Part shown: positions 22,388 through 30,580 of the stretch, piece after piece
Numbering within the stretch: the stretch's first letter is position 1
How the letters are laid out: each line of letters begins with the position of its first letter
Assembly (NCBI GenBank): GCA_035512695.1
Contig: DATKDL010000196.1
Coordinates: 1 to 33,609 of the forward strand
DNA: 33,609 nucleotides
Direction: 5' to 3'
From: DATDOR01 sp035512695
Lineage (GTDB): Bacteria; Chloroflexota; Anaerolineae; Anaerolineales; JABWBV01
Program-made: the position numbers and the translations under genes
The notes under the pieces: model-generated
Told to the model about the DNA's origin: nothing
Seen by the model: the letters and a program-made list of their open reading frames with translations, nothing else
Databases searched by the model: none

Positions 22388-24220
22388 ATGACCGTCGAGA
22401 AAAAGAGGCCTTCCAGCTCCGGGTTCCGCGATGTCGTCTTTGGACCGCAGATCCTGCCGGAGAACCGGGTTGCGACCCATATCCGCAACCAAACCGGCAT
22501 CCGGCACCTGCACCGCCGCTCGCCGGTCGTCGCCAGGCCGGACACCCCCGTGGCGCTCACCGTGACGACCTCCGGGGAAATCCCTTTTGATGCCGTCGTC
22601 TGCCGGTACCGGACCGGTACGCTTGAACCAGTCGAGCTGCCGTTCACCACGGACCGGGTGGACTGGGACGATATGCGCTGGGATTACGTCCGGTACTGGG
22701 AGGCCGTGCTGCCCGGGTTTCCGGACGGGTCGATCGTCCGCTACACGATCACGGCCCGGGTCACGGGCACCGATCGGTGGGTGTTTGCCGATACCCAAAT
22801 TGATACAAAGTATCAATCAGCGGATGAGGCCGATAACGCCACCGTGTTCGCTTTTTCGGTCGACGGATACACGGTGCCGGATTGGGCGCGATCGGCCCGT
22901 GTCTACCACATCTTTGTGGATCGCTTCTCGCCCGGCGCAGGAAAGGGGTGGAGCGGTGAAACCGATTTACGGGCCTATCACGGCGGGACTCTCGGGGGAG
23001 TCATCGACCATCTCGACTACATCCATTCGCTGGGCTTCAACGCCATCTGGCTGTCGCCGATCTTTGCAAGCCCGAGCCATCACGGATACGACGCCACGGA
23101 TCTGTTCCAGGTGGAACCCAGGCTCGGTACAAACGAGGACCTGGAAGCCCTGCTCCGGCTGGCGCACGATCTCGGGATCCGGATCATCCTCGATTTCGTG
23201 CCGAACCACTGGTCTGATGAGCATCCGACCTTTGTTCACGCGGTCGAGATCCCCAACAGTCCTTTCCGTGACTGGTATCACTGGGATGAATGGCCGCACA
23301 GCTACAGGTCATTCTTCGACGTGCCCACGATGCCGAAGATCAACCTGTCCGCCGGTTCGCCGGCGCGCGGGCACATGCTGGATGCGGCCCGCTACTGGCT
23401 GCAAAAGGGGGTGGACGGTTACCGGGTCGATCACGCCGAAGGCCCGCCCCCCGATTTTTGGCCGGATTTTCGCCGGGTCTGTCTCGAAACAAGGGGGGAT
23501 GCCTGGCTGTTCGGCGAGGTCGGGCGGCCGCCGAACGTGGTGCGGACGTATGCGGGCGAGCTGCACGGCAACCTGGATTTCAACCTGGCCCGTGCGCTGC
23601 GGCATACTTTTGCCCTGGGGAATTGGCCGCTGAGCGCGTTCGAGGCTTTCCTGCAAAATCACCTAGAATACTTCCCGGATGACGATGTGAGTCCGGCGTT
23701 TTTGGACAACCACGACATGAACCGCTTCCTGTTCATCGCAGGCGGGGACGAGCGCCGACTGAAGCTGGCCGCCCTCGTCCTGTACACGCTGCCCGGCCCG
23801 CCGGTCGTCTACTACGGCACCGAGCGCGCCCTCTCCCAGGCTCGCAGCAACGATGACGGAGTCGGGCTGGATGAAGCCCGCCAGCCGGTGGATTGGCGGG
23901 ACGAGACCGGCGCCGAGCTCCAGGCGTATTTCACCCGGTTGAACGCGTTGCGCTCGCGTTACCCGCCGGCGCAGGACGCCAACCGGCAGGTCGTCGTCAT
24001 CGACGACGAACGCGGTTTGTACGCCTACCGCTGGCGGACGGAGGGCGGCGGGTACCTGGTCGTTTTGAACGCGGGCGAGACGGAGGCAAATATTTCGATC
24101 CCGGAATTTGGTGGGGATGATCCCGTCGATCTTCTAAACGGCCAACCGGTCCAGGCTCGAGACGGCAGGCTGGATATCACCCTGGCGGCCCAAACCGGTG
24201 CGTGGATCGCCGCGTTCTGA
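22388..24220 (+). CDS. GH13 alpha-amylase family enzyme with N-terminal domain
   Basis: 610 residues without a signal peptide. The first ~150 residues form a beta-rich N-terminal domain (PVALTVTTSGEIPFDAVV ... YEAVLPGF-like ... YTITARV) of the CBM34/N-domain sort found in maltogenic amylases and neopullulanases. The barrel has VYHIFVDRFSPG, IWLSPIFASPSHHGYDATD, DFVPNH, nucleophile Asp348 in DGYRVDHAEG, acid/base Glu377 in WLFGEVGRP, and Asp443 in FLDNHDMNRF. The C-terminal beta domain closes the protein. It likely cleaves or transfers short alpha-1,4 or alpha-1,6 glucans delivered by the adjacent transporter. It starts 22 bp after the previous GH13 gene and is last in the operon. Exact specificity cannot be read from the sequence. 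Confidence 0.92.
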   Translation: MTVEKKRPSSSGFRDVVFGPQILPENRVATHIRNQTGIRHLHRRSPVVARPDTPVALTVTTSGEIPFDAVVCRYRTGTLEPVELPFTTDRVDWDDMRWDYVRYWEAVLPGFPDGSIVRYTITARVTGTDRWVFADTQIDTKYQSADEADNATVFAFSVDGYTVPDWARSARVYHIFVDRFSPGAGKGWSGETDLRAYHGGTLGGVIDHLDYIHSLGFNAIWLSPIFASPSHHGYDATDLFQVEPRLGTNEDLEALLRLAHDLGIRIILDFVPNHWSDEHPTFVHAVEIPNSPFRDWYHWDEWPHSYRSFFDVPTMPKINLSAGSPARGHMLDAARYWLQKGVDGYRVDHAEGPPPDFWPDFRRVCLETRGDAWLFGEVGRPPNVVRTYAGELHGNLDFNLARALRHTFALGNWPLSAFEAFLQNHLEYFPDDDVSPAFLDNHDMNRFLFIAGGDERRLKLAALVLYTLPGPPVVYYGTERALSQARSNDDGVGLDEARQPVDWRDETGAELQAYFTRLNALRSRYPPAQDANRQVVVIDDERGLYAYRWRTEGGGYLVVLNAGETEANISIPEFGGDDPVDLLNGQPVQARDGRLDITLAAQTGAWIAAF

Positions 24221-24231
24221 CAATCACGCCT

Positions 24232-26067
24232 TTACCGATCCAGGAACGATAACAGCCCCGCCTTCGGTTCACCGCTTTCGTCCTGCGCATCCGTGTGCAG
24301 GTCCGCATCCCCACCCTCACTTCCCACCCTGAATTGCAGCCGGTAAAGGTGCGAGTACATTCCATCCTCCCCCAGCAGCGCCTCGTGCGTCCCCACCTCC
24401 ACAATCCGCCCTGCGTCCAGGACGGCGATCCGGTCCGCATTCCTCACCGTCGACAGGCGGTGGGCGATGACGATCGTCGTCCGGCCCTGCATCAGCCGCT
24501 CGAGGGCCTCCTGGACGCGCCCCTCGCTCTCGCTGTCCAGCGATGAGGTGGCTTCGTCCAGCAGCAGGATGCGCGGGTCCTTCAGCAGGGCCCGGGCGAT
24601 GGCGATCCGCTGCCGCTGACCGCCCGAAAGCCGCACACCGCGCTCCCCAACCGTCGTCTCGTAGCCGTTCGGAAACTGGGTGATGAACTCGTGCGCGTTG
24701 GCAGCCTCCGCCGCCGCGATCATTTCCGCCTCGGTCGCGTCCAGCCGCCCGTAAAGGATATTCTCCCGCACGCTGCCGCCGAACAGCAGGGTCTCCTGCG
24801 GGACGATGGCGATCGCCGCACGCAGCGAATCGATCTTAACCTCGCGTAAATCATGCCCGTCAACCTGGACGGTTCCGCCTGTCGGGTCGAAGAAGCGCGG
24901 GATCAAATTGACCAGCGTCGTCTTCCCGGCGCCGCTCGGCCCGACCAGTGCCAGGACCTCCCCGGTCTCCACTTCCAGATCGATCTCGTTCAGGATCCGC
25001 TCCTCCGGTTCGTCCATGTAAGCAAAAGACACGCCTTCGAACCGGATCCTCCCGGATACGGCCTTCAATACGGTCGCATCGGGTTTTTCAACGATATCGG
25101 ACTGTGTGTCCAGGAGCTCGAAGATTCTTTCGGTCGCCCCGAGGGCTTCCTGCAGGTGCGACCAGAGGTTCGAGAACTGACCGATCGATCCCGCGATCGT
25201 CATCGTCAAGACCAGGAACATGAAGAGCTGTCCGGCGGTCAGCCGGCCCGCCAGGACTTCCCGGCCTCCGAACCAGAAAATCGATACCACGGCGGAAAAG
25301 CCGAGGAAAGTGATCAGCGGGCCAAAGACCGCGGACAGCCGGATCCGCCGCAGCGCCAGCCGCACCGTCTCCGCGATGCTCCGGGAAAACCGGTCCGTCT
25401 CATACGCTTCCCGCGAAAACGATTTGACCACCCGGATCCCGCTGAGCGCCTCTTCCACCACCGTGGTCGCATCCGCCAGCCCGTCCTGGACCGAGGCGGA
25501 CAGCTTGCGCAGCCGCCGCCCGAAGACGATCGCCACCACCATCACCGTCGGGATCAGGGCGAGCATGAACAAGGTCAGCCGCCAGTCGGTGATGATGATC
25601 AGGACCAGCGCGCCGAAAAACGTGAGGATGTGCGAGAGGGCGGTTGAGACATCGCCGGTCACCAGGCCTCGAATCGTCGCCACGTCGTTGGTCAACCGGC
25701 TTACCAATTCGCCGGTCCGGCGCTGGTTGAAAAAGCTGAGGGACAGACCCTGCAGGTGCTGGAACAACCGGACGCGCAGATCGGCCATGACACGTTCGCC
25801 GATCGTGGCGAGCAGATAGCCGCGTACGAAATGGACCGCGCTCTGCGCTGCGAAAATCCCGATCAGGATCAAGGTGATCCGGTTGAGCAGCGCGAGGTCG
25901 TTCTCCTTGAAGACGGCATCGATCAGGAACTGCAGGGTGTAAGGACCCGCCAGGCTCAGGATGCTGGCGACGACGATGGCGACCAGCGCGATCGCAAACC
26001 GGCTCCGATAAGGATAGACGAAAACGAGCAGGCGGCCGATCCGGGCCGTGTCTACGGACCTTTTCAT
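24232..26067 (-). CDS. ABC exporter half-transporter (membrane plus ATPase domains)
   Basis: 611 residues in the MsbA/LmrA/BmrA layout. A six-span membrane domain (~20-310) begins VFVYPYRSRFAIALVAIVV and includes FNQRRTGELVSRLTNDV. The nucleotide-binding domain has Walker A GPSGAGKTT, Q-loop VPQETLLFGGSVRENI, signature LSGGQRQRIAIARAL, Walker B ILLLDEATSSLD and H-loop IVIAHRLSTV, so it looks active. It should work as a homodimer exporting a lipid, drug or peptide; no substrate can be assigned. The ATG at 26067 overlaps the stop of the sigma/anti-sigma fusion gene as ATGA, so the two are coupled. The longer open frame upstream belongs to the shadow of that gene. It ends 11 bp from the convergent GH13 gene, with no visible terminator. 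Confidence 0.93.
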   Translation of the reverse strand: MKRSVDTARIGRLLVFVYPYRSRFAIALVAIVVASILSLAGPYTLQFLIDAVFKENDLALLNRITLILIGIFAAQSAVHFVRGYLLATIGERVMADLRVRLFQHLQGLSLSFFNQRRTGELVSRLTNDVATIRGLVTGDVSTALSHILTFFGALVLIIITDWRLTLFMLALIPTVMVVAIVFGRRLRKLSASVQDGLADATTVVEEALSGIRVVKSFSREAYETDRFSRSIAETVRLALRRIRLSAVFGPLITFLGFSAVVSIFWFGGREVLAGRLTAGQLFMFLVLTMTIAGSIGQFSNLWSHLQEALGATERIFELLDTQSDIVEKPDATVLKAVSGRIRFEGVSFAYMDEPEERILNEIDLEVETGEVLALVGPSGAGKTTLVNLIPRFFDPTGGTVQVDGHDLREVKIDSLRAAIAIVPQETLLFGGSVRENILYGRLDATEAEMIAAAEAANAHEFITQFPNGYETTVGERGVRLSGGQRQRIAIARALLKDPRILLLDEATSSLDSESEGRVQEALERLMQGRTTIVIAHRLSTVRNADRIAVLDAGRIVEVGTHEALLGEDGMYSHLYRLQFRVGSEGGDADLHTDAQDESGEPKAGLLSFLDR

Positions 26068-29000
26068 GGCACCGTGCCGAAGCAATCCACCCCACTTGTG
26101 ACTGCTTCGTCGACCAGGCGAAATTCGCCGTCTCGCCACATATAGGTTGATAGCGTTTCCGTGCAGGCGCCGACGGAAGAATCGTAGGAGAGCTTTCGGG
26201 TTTGGAACGCCACCCCGCCGTCCAGGAAGCGATAATCGCCGGTGAGGAAGCCGCCGGTGTCGAGCAGCAGTTCCATCGTTTCTCCGTTCCACGAAAAAAT
26301 CCGAAGTCCCGAATTCCCGCCGCCATAGCCGGTGATGGCGATGTACCACTGGCAGTCGCGCGAAAACGAAAGAATGACCGGCGGCTCGAAGAAATCCAGT
26401 TCGACTTCCGGGACGGCGTAGGTCCAGGAAGCGGCGTAATCGGCCTCCGTTTCGCCTGTGCCCGGGGTGTCCTCGAGGATAAAGCCGATGTAAAGATCGG
26501 TCCTGGGCTGCCGCGGGTCGGGGATCGTGCGCAGCCGTTCCGTGACGCCGTCGCAGTCCAGGTCGTATTCAAAGGTCCGGCCGAAAGCCGGGGGGAGGGG
26601 GAGCTGCAGGGTCTGGCCGATAAAGATCGGGCAGCCGGGTGCGAGCCCGTTCAGACCGGTGATCCGCCCGACGGTGGTTCCGAAGCGGGCGGCGATCGCC
26701 GAGCAGGAATCGCCGTCGGCGACGGTGTATTCGACCAGGGGGCTGGTATCGTCGGCACCGACCAGGGGGAGGATGATCGGGAGGAACAGGCTTGTCCAGC
26801 GGGAGATTTCGGTTCCGATTTCGCTTCGAGAGATCAGTTCGATCAGGAAGCCGTCTTGCCTCCAGCGGAAGCGGGTGAGCCCGGTTTCGGTCCAGCGCAG
26901 GATGCCGTCGGCGCCGCCGTCAACGGCGGCGGGGAGCCATTCTCCGGTCACTTTTTCGCCGAGGTAGCGTCCGAACTGCAGCGGTTCGACATCTGCATCT
27001 GAACCGATCCAATCTTCTCTGAACGGAAAGTCATTCGGATCGTCGGCGCGGCGGATCTGGAGGAAGATCCATTCTTCGTATCCGAGGGCGAAGGTGCGGG
27101 AGAACGCAAAGATGGCGGTCCCGGTGAGGGGGTCGTAAGCTGCGCCTCGTGGGGCGAGGGCGGCCGGGACCGCTTCGGTCAGCACCTGCGCCAACACTTG
27201 CGCATAGCCAAGGTACTCTAAGGCGGCTACAAACGTAAGTGGAAATTCTCGCTCGAGGTTAGGTTCCGGGTCAGTCCTCAATCCGGCCCGCAATGGACCC
27301 AGCCCGCCGGCGGACCTGGCGAAGTGCTGCGGTTCGATATCCGAGATCGGGCTGTCGAGTTCCAGAACGTGCACGGCCCGATTGTAGCTCCCGAGATGGA
27401 GCCGGTTTTCCCCGATGAGGCTGACCGTCATGATCCCGCCGTCGTCTTCCAGGAACATCGGCAGATCCGCCGGGAGACCGGAGACCATTTCCCAGAAATA
27501 CAGGCCGCGTTTCCCCAGGTTCGAGACGCTGTTTTCGTGGCTGCCGGCGACGGTCAGCAGTAGATGGTCGCCGATCCACGCCAGGTCGCTGACCCAGGTG
27601 GGGTGGTCGAATGTGAAAATGTGCTCGGAAAAGGCTGTGCCCTGCCCGGTGACGGTCAGACGAAAAACCTTGACGGTCCGGTCCATCGAGGCAGTGGCGA
27701 TCCGGTTCCCGCCCGGGGAAAAAGCGATCGCGGTATTGAACCGCTGGCGCGCGGCAAACTTCAAGATATGTTCGAAATCCGGCAATCGCCACACATTGAT
27801 CGCGCCGGACCGGTCGGCAGCGGCAAACAGATCGCCTGTCGGTGAGAACGCCAGGCTGCGGATGAACTCCCCATCAAGCCGCTCGATTGCCACCATGGCG
27901 TCCTTCGAAAACCGCCAGATCGTCACCCCGGAATTTCCCCCGGCAGCCAGCAGGCCCATATCGGGAGAGAAAGCCACGGACGAGATCGGCCTCGGTGCAT
28001 CCTCCAGAACGAATCGAATTCTGCCTTCGATCAGGTCCCAGACTCGGACGGTCCCTTCTTCCGCACCGGTCGCCAGCCACCGGTCTCCTCCGAACGCTAG
28101 GGCCGTGACAACGGCGTGATGCCCTTCCAGCGGGGTCTCGACTCCTGCGCCGAGATCCCACAGGACGACATCGTTGAACGAGCCGAAGGCGGCATACACG
28201 CCGCCCCTGGAAAACGCGATCCCCGTGGTCGAAGGGAAGGTGCCGGATGTGGTTCCCATCCTGTGCCAGCTCGGCCAGGGGACCCAGACGGCCAGCTGCT
28301 CCTCCAGGACGGCATAATCCGGCTTCCGGAGACCGTCGGAGGCCGGTTCGGCGGGCCGGGCGGTCGGAGTCGGCAGCGGCGAGGGCGTCTCGAGAGTGAG
28401 CAGCGGGTTGAGCGATTGAAAGATCACCAGCAGCACGGCGACGGCAACCGCCGCCCAGACGGCCTCCAGGACCGGCAACCTGTATGAATGCGAGCCGGAG
28501 CCGGTCCCGTGAGCCAGGTGCTCCAGGATGGCCGGGACGGTGTCCCGCGGCAGATCGACCGGCCGGTCGTTCGCCAGCCCGGCCGAGTATTCGGATCCGA
28601 AATCCTGGAGGGCGCGCAGATATCCCCGGCAGTCCGCACATTGACCGAGGTGACCTGAAACCGGCAGCTCGGTCCAGCGAATGCGTTCATCGACCGCCGC
28701 TTCGATCTCTGAACCGATATGGCCGGCCCTACCCGGTTTACGAAAATCCCCCAGCCGCCGCCGGTACCGGCGAAGGTGGCGGTGGGCGTCTTCCGGGTCC
28801 CCCCGAATGACTTCCGCGATGTCCTCCATCTGCATCCCGTGACCGTAGCGCAAAACCAGCGCCAATCGTCCCGGTTTCGTGATCTCGCTGCGCCGCAAAA
28901 AAGGCGACCCGCGGGCGAATTTCCGCAGGCGGCCGACCAGCAGGCTATAAAGCCAGTTCCGGATCGATTCGAACTCCCTCAGCCTGCGGGGATCGGCCAG

Positions 29001-29192
29001 CGCCTCTCGAAAAACCTCCACGGTGATGCCCAGCGCATTTTCTGCCCGGTCGCCCGTATCGCGATGGAGATCGAAGGCCAGGTTGAAAAGATCGCTCGCG
29101 GAAAGCCGGATGAGGGCCTCCCGGGTATCCGGGTTATCAAATCGCCCTTCCTGGATCCGGTACGTGAGTTCGGTAAGGTCGATGGTTTCCAT
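26064..29192 (-). CDS. ECF sigma factor - ZAS anti-sigma - membrane span - WD40 - LysM fusion protein
   Basis: 1042 residues in one uninterrupted frame. Residues ~33-95 look like sigma-70 region 2 (LFNLAFDLHRDTGDRAENALGITVEVFREAL ... FESIRNWLYSLLVGRLRKFAR, in two parts here). Residues ~105-147 look like region 4 (LALVLRYGHGMQMEDIAEVI ... HRHLRRYRRRL). A zinc-finger anti-sigma motif follows with exact H-x3-C-x2-C spacing: His181, Cys185, Cys188. A membrane span (~240-259) and a Pro/Thr linker lead to a WD40 propeller (~320-612; repeats with VRVWDL, VTIWRF, INVWRL, VKVFRL, LYFWEM). An uncharacterised region comes next, then one LysM domain (~820-866, YTVADGDSCSAIAARFG), then a C-terminal beta-rich domain. 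Predicted topology: sigma and ZAS inside, propeller and LysM outside. The start lies 4 bp after the previous stop. Confidence 0.85.
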   Translation of the reverse strand: METIDLTELTYRIQEGRFDNPDTREALIRLSASDLFNLAFDLHRDTGDRAENALGITVEVFREALADPRRLREFESIRNWLYSLLVGRLRKFARGSPFLRRSEITKPGRLALVLRYGHGMQMEDIAEVIRGDPEDAHRHLRRYRRRLGDFRKPGRAGHIGSEIEAAVDERIRWTELPVSGHLGQCADCRGYLRALQDFGSEYSAGLANDRPVDLPRDTVPAILEHLAHGTGSGSHSYRLPVLEAVWAAVAVAVLLVIFQSLNPLLTLETPSPLPTPTARPAEPASDGLRKPDYAVLEEQLAVWVPWPSWHRMGTTSGTFPSTTGIAFSRGGVYAAFGSFNDVVLWDLGAGVETPLEGHHAVVTALAFGGDRWLATGAEEGTVRVWDLIEGRIRFVLEDAPRPISSVAFSPDMGLLAAGGNSGVTIWRFSKDAMVAIERLDGEFIRSLAFSPTGDLFAAADRSGAINVWRLPDFEHILKFAARQRFNTAIAFSPGGNRIATASMDRTVKVFRLTVTGQGTAFSEHIFTFDHPTWVSDLAWIGDHLLLTVAGSHENSVSNLGKRGLYFWEMVSGLPADLPMFLEDDGGIMTVSLIGENRLHLGSYNRAVHVLELDSPISDIEPQHFARSAGGLGPLRAGLRTDPEPNLEREFPLTFVAALEYLGYAQVLAQVLTEAVPAALAPRGAAYDPLTGTAIFAFSRTFALGYEEWIFLQIRRADDPNDFPFREDWIGSDADVEPLQFGRYLGEKVTGEWLPAAVDGGADGILRWTETGLTRFRWRQDGFLIELISRSEIGTEISRWTSLFLPIILPLVGADDTSPLVEYTVADGDSCSAIAARFGTTVGRITGLNGLAPGCPIFIGQTLQLPLPPAFGRTFEYDLDCDGVTERLRTIPDPRQPRTDLYIGFILEDTPGTGETEADYAASWTYAVPEVELDFFEPPVILSFSRDCQWYIAITGYGGGNSGLRIFSWNGETMELLLDTGGFLTGDYRFLDGGVAFQTRKLSYDSSVGACTETLSTYMWRDGEFRLVDEAVTSGVDCFGTVP

Positions 29193-29196
29193 TCCG

Positions 29197-30312
29197 TCAC
29201 GGCCCCCAACGCGGCTGCCATTCCGAGAGGGGGCTGTCGGTCAGGTTGACGGGATTGGCGCCGTCCGGGCGCACGATGTAGATCTCGTTGTTTCCGTCCC
29301 GGAAGGATGTGAACGCGATCCAATTTCCGTCCGGCGACCAGCTCGGTCCCAGGTTGTCACCGCCGTTCGTGATCTGGTTTAGCCCGGTGCCGTCCAACCG
29401 GATGGTGTAGATATCACGATCGCCGGACGGACCGGCGTAAAACGCCAGCCGATCTCCATCCGGCGACCAGGTGGAACGGCCGCCCATTTCCGGCAGGTTG
29501 GTGACCTGGGTCGCATTGCTCCCATCGGCATCCATGACGAACAGCTGCCGAGCGCCGTTCCGGCTTGACGTAAAGGCAATTTTACTCCCATCCGGCGACC
29601 AGGTCGGGTCGACGTCGTCCCAACCGCCTGCGGTCAGCGGAAAAGCTGCCGACCCATCCAGATCCATCACCCAGAGCGATTGGCTCCCTCCGGTGGCATT
29701 TGCGAAGACGATCCGGGTCCCGTCCGGAGAAATTTCCGGTGCAAACAGGCTTCCGATCCCGGATGTGAGCCGCGTGGAGACGGCGTTTTCGAGAACGATC
29801 CTGTAAATTTCAAAGTTGCCTGTGCGGCGGGAAGAAAATACGAGGCTTTCGCCGTCCGAAGAGACCGACGGATAGAAGCTGGTCGCACCGGCGTCGGTGA
29901 GCTGGGTCCGGCCGGTTCCATCGGCGTTCATCAGGCAGATCTGGTCGATCGCGGCGATGAAACAGGTGAAAGCGATCACGCCGCTCGGGGGCGTTCCACC
30001 CCAGCCTTGAAACGTTGTGGCCGCCGGCTCCTGGGTTGGCGCCGTGGTCGGGAGCGCGGGCGTATCCGTCGCCGGCCCGGTGGTTGCCTGGGGAGCGGTA
30101 GGCGCCGGGATAGACGATGTTCCCGTTGCCGCACTCGTCGCAGACGGTGCGCCTGGGGAGACCGAGGCGAGCGCGGTCAGCTCCTCGGAGAATTCCTGCG
30201 GGGACTGCGGCGGTGAGGGCCAGAGAAGGACGGCAGTCACCAACGCCATCGCTGCGCAGATGCCGAGAAACAGCAGGCCGATGACCCATTGGGGTTTCAA
30301 GAAACGGGGCAT
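29197..30312 (-). CDS. Membrane-anchored TolB-like (PD40) beta-propeller protein
   Basis: 371 residues from the ATG at 30312; a GTG two codons earlier (30318) is also possible. One N-terminal span (~residues 10-31, VIGLLFLGICAAMALVTAVLL) is followed by a linker of ~70 residues that is mostly Ala, Pro, Thr and Ser. A six-bladed propeller follows, built of PD40/WD40-like repeats of the TolB kind: LMNADGTGRTQLT, VSSDGESLVFSS, ISPDGTRIVFAN, WSPDGSKIAFTSSRNG, WSPDGDRLAFYA, WSPDGNWIAFTSFRDG. Such propellers bind proteins or peptides. The domain should lie outside the membrane. It sits 4 bp upstream of the sigma/anti-sigma fusion gene, which carries its own outer propeller, so the two probably work together. 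The start lies at the broken end of an IMPACT-family gene. Confidence 0.87.
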   Translation of the reverse strand: MPRFLKPQWVIGLLFLGICAAMALVTAVLLWPSPPQSPQEFSEELTALASVSPGAPSATSAATGTSSIPAPTAPQATTGPATDTPALPTTAPTQEPAATTFQGWGGTPPSGVIAFTCFIAAIDQICLMNADGTGRTQLTDAGATSFYPSVSSDGESLVFSSRRTGNFEIYRIVLENAVSTRLTSGIGSLFAPEISPDGTRIVFANATGGSQSLWVMDLDGSAAFPLTAGGWDDVDPTWSPDGSKIAFTSSRNGARQLFVMDADGSNATQVTNLPEMGGRSTWSPDGDRLAFYAGPSGDRDIYTIRLDGTGLNQITNGGDNLGPSWSPDGNWIAFTSFRDGNNEIYIVRPDGANPVNLTDSPLSEWQPRWGP

Positions 30313-30539
30313 GAACACATCCCGCTGCCGCGCAACACGGCCAGTGCCGGCCGGCCCGCCGTTCCGGACGGCTCACCGTCGTCGTGGCTGTGCTCGATGA
30401 CCGAGTTCCCATGACCGATGATGAATGCCGGGACGTTGTGGGAGGCATCGGAAAACTCGTGCCGGATCGAGCGGATAAAAGCGCGCGCCTCCTCGGTATT
30501 GAAAACCGGGGCGATCGTCGTGATAAACCTGGATTTCAT
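30297..30539 (-). pseudogene. Truncated IMPACT/YigZ (UPF0029) family gene, N-terminal part only
   Basis: The 80 residues open with MKSRFITTIAPVFNTEEARAFI and run through IRHEFSDASHNVPAFIIG to HDDGEPSGTAGRPALAVLRG. This is the conserved first half of the IMPACT domain as in YigZ. Where the family continues with a V..TRYFGG...G.GGLVRAY segment, the frame turns into MCSCPVS and stops. The missing part is not found in the other frames, because the propeller gene's signal anchor begins right there. Full YigZ proteins are about 200 residues, so this is about a third. It is probably a remnant left by a deletion that joined it to the propeller gene; a short functional product cannot be ruled out. ATG 30539 lies 41 bp after the CorC gene. 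Confidence 0.8.
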
Positions 30540-30580
30540 GACGGTGATTTCCGTGCGTTGTCGAGCGGCGGGGATCCGTT

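Noticed and set aside
26068..26349. N-terminal extension of the ABC exporter
   Set aside because: The extra 94 residues are an Arg-rich shadow of the fusion gene's 3' end. Typical exporters begin at MKRSVDTARIG.
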